64,000 nt of DNA, taken from assembly GCA_023212645.1 (NCBI GenBank), contig JALBYC010000013.1, positions 337,617 through 401,616 on the forward strand, read 5' to 3'. How positions within the stretch are numbered: the stretch's first letter is position 1; every line of letters starts with the position of its first letter. The notes under the pieces are model-generated. The model saw only the letters and a program-made list of their open reading frames with translations. It had not been told where the DNA came from and did no database searches. A program made the position numbers and the translations under genes. Shown one piece after another: positions 56,632 to 64,000 of this stretch. This stretch comes from Farysia itapuensis (lineage: Eukaryota; Basidiomycota; Ustilaginomycetes; Ustilaginales; Ustilaginaceae).

Positions 56632-58433
56632 ATGCCTCCGTACGTATCAACCCAGCCAAAAGCTCATGCTCAGACACTGACTGTTTCTCCTGTTGCAGAC
56701 CAATGGTGTTTGCGCTCGAGGCCGGGCCAGATGGAGTTCCGATGCTGCCAGATCTCTCCTCTGTTCCAGGTCTTAGTGCAATCTTGGGCGATGCTATACC
56801 CAGTGCAGGAGGAGGTTCAATAGGGCGTCTAGACGCAGGAGCAGTCGCGTCATCTTCTCGCAGCAAGAACGAATCGTCCTCAAGTGAGTCACAGAAGAAG
56901 AAGCGTAAAGAGGACGAAGCAAAGCTCGCCAAGATGTACGAGAAATTCGAGTTCGATCCTCTGTGGTCCAAGCTCAGTCAAGTGCTTTCTCGTATGAAGA
57001 ACGATCCCGGTGCCGCTCAAATCCTGCTTCCGTTGATCGAAAGTATGATGGTAGTCTCTCAGCATGTGGCCAATCCAGACCCAGAACGTCCAGCGTCTCC
57101 CACTGACACACGTGCCCCCCGCAGTCGCTCCTCGACAGAAGGGGGCCCCAAATCCCCTCGCGAGATTATGGAGGAAAACTTCTTCGCTTTCACGGAGAAG
57201 CATCGTAAAGTGCTCAACATTATGGTGCGCCAAAATCCGTCCCTCATGTCCGGCTCTTTTGCCTTGCTTGTTCGCAACCCCAAGGTGCTCGACTTCGATA
57301 ACAAGAAGAACTACTTCACGCAACAACTGCACAAAGGTCGACGCGACCACTACACGCCCCTCTCTTTGTCAGTACGCCGACAGTCTGTATTCGAGGACAG
57401 CTTTCGATACTTTTCTCGAAAGTCCGGCTCGGAAATCAAGCACGGCAAGCTGCACGTCCGCTTCAACGGCGAAGAGGGTATCGACGCTGGTGGCGTCACG
57501 AGGGAATGGTTTCAGGTTCTGGCTCGGGCCATGTTCAATCCAGACTATGCTCTATTCCAGCCGTGCGCTGCAGATCGTACCACGTATCAGCCCAACAGGA
57601 TGTCCTACGTCAACCCCGATCATCTTTCCTTTTTCAAATTCGTCGGACGCATCATTGGCAAGGCCATTTACGACGGTCGTCTGCTAGACGCGTACTTCAC
57701 CAGAAGCTTTTACAAGCACATCCAAGGCCAGCCCGTTGACTACAGAGACATGGAGTCCATCGACCCAGAGTACTACAAGAGTCTCGAGTGGATGCTCAAC
57801 AACGATATCACCGACATTCTCGATCTCACCTTTAGCGTCGATGACGAAGAATTTGGAGAAACCAAGATCATTGAGCTGAAACCAGGGGGAGCCGGCATCG
57901 CCGTTGAGGAAAGCAACAAGCACGAATATGTTCGGCTAGTCACCGAGCAGCGCCTCACCAAGTCCATTCAACAGCAGATTGAAGCTTTCTTGACCGGATT
58001 CAACGAAATCATACCTGCCGATCTGATCCGCATCTTTTCCGAGCAGGAGCTCGAGCTGCTAATCTCCGGTCTACCAGATATTGACGTCGAAGCTTGGAAG
58101 AACAACACCGAGCTACATGGTTACGGATCGGGTGATGCAGTCGTGCAATGGTGGTGGCGTGCAGTCCGCTCCTTCGATCAAACCGAAAAAGCTAAGCTGT
58201 TGCAATTCATCACCGGAACTAGTAAAGTGCCTCTGGAAGGATTTGCCCATTTGCAGGGCGTCCAAGGAACTCAGCGCTTCAACATCCACAAGGCCTATGG
58301 AGCTGACAGACTCCCCGCAGCACACACCTGTTTCAACCAGCTCGACCTACCACAATACGATTCGTACGACAAACTTCGCTCTTCCCTCTTGCTAGCCATG
58401 AACGAGGGAGGCGAAGGTTTCGGCTTTGCATAG
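56632..58433 (+). CDS. Stand-alone HECT E3 ligase equal to the C-terminal end of Tom1/HUWE1, 2 exons
   Basis: Proposed exons are 56632-56639 (8 nt, ATGCCTCC) and 56699-58433 (59-nt intron, donor GTACGT, acceptor TGCAG), giving 580 codons; an ATG at 56703 could serve alone. About 70 low-complexity residues precede the region found just before HECT in Tom1: FDPLWSKLSQVLSRMKNDPG, LLPLIESMMVV, RKVLNIMVRQNPSLMSGSFALLVRNPKVLDFDNK in two parts. The HECT domain has GIDAGGVTREWFQ, HLSFFKFVGRIIGKAIYDG and the catalytic Cys in AAHTCFNQLDLP, ending EGFGFA. Tom1/HUWE1 proteins are normally above 3000 residues; here the N-terminal ARM, UBA and other domains are absent because the E2 gene occupies the upstream DNA. 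Confidence 0.88.
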
Positions 58434-58444
58434 AACCTAACTGT

Positions 58445-59900
58445 CTACATGTGTGCCTTACTGGCAAATTCAATCAGATTCCGCATGATCGACACCGCGC
58501 CGCTGCGGTAGCCTCCGCCAAACATAAGCGCATCTGTTCACGGGCACGCAAAGGTGTTAGCCCACGATGTAAGACATGCCGTGAGGGGAAGACGACTTAC
58601 GGTTCAGACTTTTACGAGAAAGGGTAAGAATTTAGCAACGTCAGCTGACAGTTGATCAACCTGACTCAGTCTGTACATTTCTTGACTTACTGATGGTACA
58701 GCTCGTACAGCTTGATTCGTTCGTCGTAGTATGGCTCGAAACGCGGGATCACTCTGTGATATGCGTCGAAGAACTCGGCTGTAAAGCCGCCAAACATGAG
58801 CATGATGCCGAGCCTGCTACAACGTCAGTATTGCTCCTGGTTCCTTAGAGCTATACGATCTGAGATACTTACTCAGCTTCGTTGTGTCCATAGTAGCTTG
58901 ACCTGTTGTAGAAATGGTTGTCGTGAGATGTTGCTGGAGGTTGGCGATAGCTGGCGAACAAAGGTCTTACGGGCTGTGGAAGCGTGGTGGAACGGTAAGC
59001 TAGAAGATTCAGACTCATCGTTGGCGAAGAAGACTTACTCAAAGATGACTGGATCACCAGATTCGGCGTTCTCACCAGCATTGCCGGACCTGTCAAAGAC
59101 GATCAGAAGCCTGCTCCGATCTATACCAATGCCTGCTGAACCTACCACAAGTCACCGTGCAGGATCGCAGGCTTGATCTTGCCTTCTAGAGTAGATAACA
59201 GAAGTGGATACACTCTGTTCCGAACATGGTGCTGTCAGCATGCCAGATGCGGGATGATAGGCTGTATCTTCTTACTTTTCTCTCATCTTGCTTTCAAGCT
59301 GCACGAGCTCCGGATCGCTGCGTTTCGCGTTGATTCGACGAACCAGATCGCCTATTCGCCTATTAGCCCAGAAGTCTGTCCACGAATCTGTCCACGCGTT
59401 GTCTTGCTCCTGCGCACTCTGACTGGTAAGCATCTCAGCTACATTCATCCTCAAGTGCTTCTACTTACGGTGACGCCGCAATGGGTTGGAACATCGAAGC
59501 CAAACCTGCCGTTCTCGCTGACACCATGCTTATGCATTAGTGCGAGTCGTTCTCCGAGCTGCTTCTGCGCGGTCCTGCCCAATCGATGCTTCATGTCGAG
59601 CCAGTCCGTGACGAGGTACGCTTTCGAGCCCGTCGAAGCCTTGCCACAAGCATGCACCCGCGGAACTAGAGTAGCTGCTCCCGCGCTGTGTCCAGACTTG
59701 TGAAGCGCTGTGCTCATAGCCCTCAGACTCGCTCCCTCACCGAGTACTTGCTCAGCAGGCGTGGCCAACTTGGCAAAGATCTGCAGTCCGCTCGGCTGGA
59801 CCGTGATCCGAGAGGAGGATCCACCAGACGAAACGAAAGACGTGCCCAGAGAGGCGCACTCTCTCTCGAGAATGCTCAGCAAGGCGCTGTCTATGCCCAT
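58445..59900 (-). CDS. Fructosamine/ketosamine kinase (FN3K family), 9 exons including 3-nt and 8-nt microexons
   Basis: Exons on the minus strand: 59900-59469, 59409-59276, 59214-59146, 59089-59039, 58973-58971 (3 nt), 58902-58873, 58816-58691, 58608-58601 (8 nt), 58533-58445. Joined they give 313 codons, the usual family length. Landmarks in order: a Gly/Ser-rich ATP loop (FVSSGGSSSRITV), IFAKLATPAEQVLGEGASL, RFGFDVPTHCGVTEQDNAW, TDFWANRRIGDLV, ILHGDLWSGN (catalytic Asp), VIFDPSSYYGHNEAD (metal-binding Asp-Pro), LGIMLMFGGF and HALMFGGGYRSGAVSIMRN. The enzymes phosphorylate sugar adducts on lysines, which then come off, so they repair glycated proteins. The 3-nt exon supplies part of the Asp and Pro codons. 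Introns are 56-82 nt. Confidence 0.9.
58601..58608 (-). other. 8-nt microexon (exon 8 of the FN3K gene)
   Basis: TCTGAACC lies between acceptor GTAAAAG and donor GTAAGTCG. It adds Leu-Asn plus parts of two His codons, giving YHLNHALMFGGGY, aligned with the family's YLNHWNHFG. Flanking introns are 82 and 67 nt. Confidence 0.78.
58971..58973 (-). other. 3-nt microexon (exon 5 of the FN3K gene)
   Basis: The bases CCC lie between acceptor TTCCACAG and donor GTAAGACC. With the preceding GA and the following G they form GAC CCG, Asp-Pro, exactly where the family has its Asp-Pro metal site. Flanking introns are 65 and 68 nt, the local normal size; skipping would give one 135-nt intron and a Glu in place of Asp-Pro. 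Confidence 0.75.
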
Positions 59901-62739
59901 GGTTACTCCAACTTCGTCAACAACGTGGGTCGGGACTGGCCGTCGGTGGGAAACGTGTAGATCTGAACAGTGTCTGTCAGTCATGCCGCCCCGCATGCAC
60001 CTGCATGTGGAGGCTTGCAGCTTGAACAGATCAACACAACATGTTAGACTTCTGTTCTTTGGTTCGCCCCGCGGCCCCGCGCACCGTCACTCGCGCTGCA
60101 CTATTCTCTGTCCAAGATTGGGCCCCAACTTCTGGAAGAGGCAGTGAGTACGTGTTACGATGCCCATGCATGGACAGCTCTCTTTCCTCGCCTCCTCAAG
60201 ACGCTGGTTCTCGCCTGTGTTCGCAGTAAGAGCAACGCCCAAAATCAAGCAGAATGTCCCGTCCGCTAGTAAGACGATCATGTCACAGACCCACCTAAAA
60301 TCGTTAGGCACTGAAGAAGACCTAGCACGGCATGCCCAGGACATCTCGTCCCGCAACTGAGGTACCCGCGACACGGCAAGCGGTGTAGAAAATCTGGTGT
60401 CAGGAATGGGCGCATTGAGTGCTTTGAGACTAGAGACGAATCTGACCTGACACTGCCTTCGTATTCCGGCCCGGATCGGACCTTACCCCTGAGGTATGCC
60501 TTGTCTCACTCAGCTATGATGTCATAGTGTGACTCAGCCTTTATGGCTAAAAGCACAAAGATAAGATTAGTCGATCTTGACGGCTAATGGACCGGCAAAT
60601 GGTGCATATATACACTCTCCTGGATTCTCAATCGACGAGGTGACCATTCTCTTCCATCTTTCTGGACGACATAGGCCCAGTCCGACGAGCTGGGCAACAG
60701 CACTCCAGCATTTGCGGAAATGATACGGTGAGGTGTGTCGCATTTTTGACCATCAACTGCGCACTTGGACCTGAACACAAAACACACCTGATTCAAGGGA
60801 GATGCGGTAGTTGAGAGCTCGACACTCCGCCTGCTGCAGCTCTCTCAGTCGTCAACTGGCTCTCCCAGTCGCCGAACTTTCCTCAGTGGTCGACTTGCTT
60901 TCCCCAAACGGAAAGGCCTCAACAACCTCAAATGCCGCCGTTTCAGTGGGCGAGCACCACTGGAGACAGCTGGACCTTTCGACTGTGCCTCGACATGTTT
61001 TTTTCGAAAACACAGAAGAGTAATGGCGTCATCTAGAGGTGTCACTGTCGAACTGTGACATACTCGACTCTTCACTGTTGCGGCGTCTCCTAGCTCCCTT
61101 TGGCATGCGCCATACTTGTTCCCGGGCGTCGATGTCCTCCTTTGTTCGTCTCCTGGGCATACTGAGTCACATGCGATCTGGATTTGTTTGAGTACTACAC
61201 ATCCTCTGAGACACACCGACTGGTCCACATCCATCCTGGTACTTACACAACCGTCTACCTGCCTTTTGATCGCCTTCTCGCTATAGAGACATTGTCCGCT
61301 GCAGTAGCCTTAATCGTTATCACCGGCACACAAGGTATGGGACTGGGGCACAACCGAGCCTTCTCTGCTTTCCACCTGCCTACACGTCTGCAATCCCTCG
61401 TGTTTGCTGCTCACTTTCCCGGCGAGGATAAGGCACGTGACAAGCTAGTATCTTGACACGATGCATCCTGACAAGTTCGCGACAAGAGGAAGCGCACGGC
61501 CCCAGAGCCCCAGATTTCCGTGCCCTGATGGCAGGATCTGATACGGCCGTGCGTTCACTAACCTGTCCTGCCGGCGGCTCACGCACCAATTATGCTGCTT
61601 TTGGTTTTCATATCCAGTTCGGGCCTCAAGTGTGGTGTAACGCGCATACGGCGAAGCTGTCACGGATGCCATCGACGCACCTATAACACACCTCGCTGAC
61701 ACTGGCTGACTCTCTCCTCTCCTCGTCGTAACCTTCTCGCTTCTCTCCAAAATTGTACGCTTCGCCATCTCGTCGTCATTCCTCGCCTCGGCCTCGAAAA
61801 GTCTCACATACTTTCCCTGTAAGTATATTGTTGCCTCCTTGGCCTTCCTCCTCTGAAATTGAACACGTTGTGTTGAACGGGGCCTCTCCTGGTCGGGTCT
61901 CGGGCTTCGCCGGCTCCAACACTTCTCCTCATCGTCGCAGCGAACGACGATGCAAAACAAGAAAGGAGAGGGCACCATCGGTGGTGCATCTCCGCCGGCG
62001 AAAGAACACCCATGCTGTGCCGAAGGGGCCTTATTCCCGGTGCGGCACATGCTTTATTGCTACGCCTGCCCTCTGCTTGTCAGTCGGGATCCCTTGACCT
62101 CGAGCAGTGTTTCTCTCTCCTATCGCTTCGGCGCTCCTGTCTCTTTCCGTACAGGCCGCTAAGCCTTGCGCACGTTCCATCGTAGACGTCAAGCACATCA
62201 TATCGCGATCTCGGATGGGCCGCACTTGACATTCCTCGCTCAAGGGCGGACTATCAGATGGACTTTCTTCCACTTGGCACATAAGTCAGCTCTACAAATG
62301 TGATTGTAAGGCCTGCAAACAGCAGGTACTCACCAGCGTCCTTGCAGTGCTTTCGAGTCCGAAACAGCCCGCTCACTTCCATGTACACAGTTCCGAATTT
62401 ACGTATCCACACTCATTACTGAAATCGCTTTCGCAATGCCTCTATTGCCGCCTCAGATATTGCATACAAGACTAAGCTGGTTCTGCAGGCGAGATGCATC
62501 GACATGACAAATATAGCACCTAGAGGACCATTTATGTGCGTTCCGAGAACGATTCGGCAAAAAGTAGATGCAGCGGTGAACGATGATGTTAGCCGATCAG
62601 TCCTGCCGCTGCGCATGATTCTTGCATTACCGAGTATCGAATTCTGCTAGTGGTAGCAACGAGAGACTACGTCGCTCGGGTATAGACTTTAACAAGAAAT
62701 TAATGAAAAGGCGTGAATGGGTCATGCGATACGTGATTT

Positions 62740-62855
62740 TTGTCTTTAATGATTATTTAATAAAATAATTAAATTAAATAATTAATAGATTTATGGGCCG
62801 GCCCACAATTAAAATTAAATAAATTAATTAAAAAATTAAAAATTATATGCTGTTG
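62740..62855. other. AT-rich island around a GC palindrome
   Basis: About 115 bp made almost only of A and T (many AATTA/TTAAAT units) in otherwise GC-rich DNA. Near its middle is the perfect 12-bp palindrome TGGGCCGGCCCA (62794-62805). Confidence 0.8.
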
Positions 62856-63773
62856 GTTATCAATTTTACGAACAACGAAAGTCCTCGGACCTCGCTCCTT
62901 TCTACGACAGGGAGTAGGGCAGTCGCATGCAACCTGTTGGACATATTGATTGAGACAAAAATGACAGGCTTACATTGTCCATGTCATCAGCCCTGTCGGT
63001 CAATTAGAGACCCGCATTTCGGCATTTGAAGGCTGCAATGACTGAACGGTACGTACTAAGGGTGCTCGACGCTGTGATTCGCATTTTGGGCAGTGGCTCT
63101 CTATCTATGCGCTCAGGAGTTCAATGGCTTGAGTCCGGTGTATCGAAAGGTTCTCTGTGCCTGCTCATGCTGGGGCTTGTTTTGCGCCACATCGGCCTCG
63201 ATTCTACCGAGTTATATATCTCTTCCTTGCGACGACGCTGGTGACAAGCAAAGCAAAACGCATTTACGATGGTGGAGCTTCAACCATATAGGGAAATTAG
63301 CCTTTGCAGATGTATATGCTTCTTGCCTCTTCAGCTGCTTTGCCATCCAAGTCACTAGACCGGCTTCGCGGCCTCGCAGAAAAGGTACTCAGAATCCCAC
63401 ACGTCACAGAATGCTTGCAAGTCAATAGAAAGGGCCACTTAACAGCACAGACTGTCGCCAACATTGTTTAGAGCTACGATGAAAGCTCGTCCTGTCCGAA
63501 TACCGTACACGAATGTTGGAAATTAGCGGCAATTTCGCGCCTTCAAGCCATGGTCTGAGGAGAGCCGATGTTCAAACACGCAACCCAAAGCACCCCCGCG
63601 CAAGAGACCAGACCCACTACGGTTGTAAAACGCATAGACAAGGCGGAATTACTCAGCAGCCAGAGCCAATAGGTCAAGGCGGAGGAAGCCTGCAGAGCGA
63701 GCCTGAATAGCGTCGAAAGCCCGCATCCTCGCTCCCGTATGCACCAAGCTAAGCAGATGGCGGCCACCTGGCG

Positions 63774-64000
63774 TCAGCTACAGTAGAAGCGACCGGTGGT
63801 CCTCGAAAACACAGCCAGCTGTGCTTCTTCTAGCTCTCCGGACCGCACACAGCCTTGTCGGTCACACTTCCGAGGCAATCCGGCCACATGTAGATGGCTC
63901 AAGATCGTCAGGCATGGCTCAGGATCATCAGCTATAGTAGAAGGGACACTCGGCCATCTAAACCGCAGCCAGGTATTTTTTGACCAGCTCTTCGGACCGC
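63774..64000. repeat. Diverged tandem repeat, period 154 bp
   Basis: 63774-63846 and 63928-64000 align without gaps, with about 53 of 73 positions equal by hand count; both begin TCAGCTA.AGTAGAAG and end CGGACCGC. A shorter near-repeat, ATGGCTCARGATCRTCAG, occurs twice 20 bp apart (about 63893 and 63913). The repeat may continue beyond the window. Confidence 0.6.

Larger units (their letters stand above)
59901..64000. other. 4.1-kb region with no convincing gene
   Basis: Codon-level inspection of both strands found no recognisable protein, no tRNA-like fold and no consistent exon chain. The longest open frame (61445-62050, minus, 201 codons) overlaps several comparable frames on the opposite strand and shows no family resemblance. 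Base composition is lower in GC than in the genes to the left. The region holds an AT-rich island (about 62740-62850) and a diverged tandem repeat at its right end. It could be a decayed element, subtelomeric or other repeat-rich DNA. Confidence 0.6.

Noticed and set aside
61445..62050. 201-codon minus-strand frame in the right-hand region
   Set aside because: No recognisable family, and comparable frames on the opposite strand; kept only as part of the gene-free region.
1..64000. CRISPR arrays, insertion sequences, riboswitches, prokaryotic operons and tRNA genes
   Set aside because: The DNA is fungal nuclear. No regularly spaced direct repeats were seen, and no tRNA-like A/B boxes were noticed in the intergenic regions; a covariance-model scan was not possible here.

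Overview
The window is nuclear DNA from a basidiomycete fungus, most likely a smut or smut-related yeast (Ustilaginomycotina). The evidence is dense gene packing, mostly intronless GC-rich genes, short 56-82 nt introns with GTAAGT-like donors, and fungal-only families (SUR7/PalI, Kex1, Pkr1, Dbf2, Cdc11 septin, Spc25). The species cannot be named from this sequence alone.

Left part (1-31.6 kb) holds 13 single-exon genes: the end of an unidentified, possibly nucleolar, protein; an ACS-family MFS transporter; GPI13; a SUR7/PalI membrane protein; CAND1; a full-length ABC-A-type transporter; a DUF676 lipase; mitochondrial ribosomal protein uS7m; a SNAPc190-like Myb protein; a Kex1-like carboxypeptidase; a carbon-nitrogen hydrolase; lipin (PAH1); and a HAPSTR1-like protein.

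Middle part (31.7-46.7 kb) has protein phosphatase inhibitor 2 (4 exons), dynein light intermediate chain, Pkr1, a LYR-motif protein, a disordered protein, a PCID2/Csn12 PCI protein, nitronate monooxygenase, NAA38, an unknown 3-exon gene, a nitrilase, FAP7 and a Cdc11 septin. Many are divergent pairs separated by 100-300 bp.

Right part (46.8-59.9 kb) has an in-frame fusion of short-form tRNase Z with thiamine pyrophosphokinase, SPC25 and a DBF2/SID2 kinase sharing a promoter with SBF/E2F-like motifs, a MAPEG protein, a v-SNARE with six exons, ferrochelatase, a UBE2W-like E2, a stand-alone HECT E3 equal to only the C-terminal end of Tom1/HUWE1, and a nine-exon fructosamine kinase. The last 4.1 kb shows no convincing gene. 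It contains an AT-rich island around a GC palindrome and a diverged 154-bp-period repeat.

There is no operon-like system. The most unusual signals are the microexons (3 nt and 8 nt in the fructosamine kinase gene, 12 nt in the v-SNARE gene, an 8-nt first coding exon in the HECT gene), the tRNase Z-TPK fusion, the mini-Tom1 HECT protein beside an E2, and a Kex1-like protease with no visible signal peptide. Introns are concentrated in the right half, mainly in genes for short proteins. All exon structures were derived by hand from splice signals, reading frame and family similarity; none is confirmed by transcripts.
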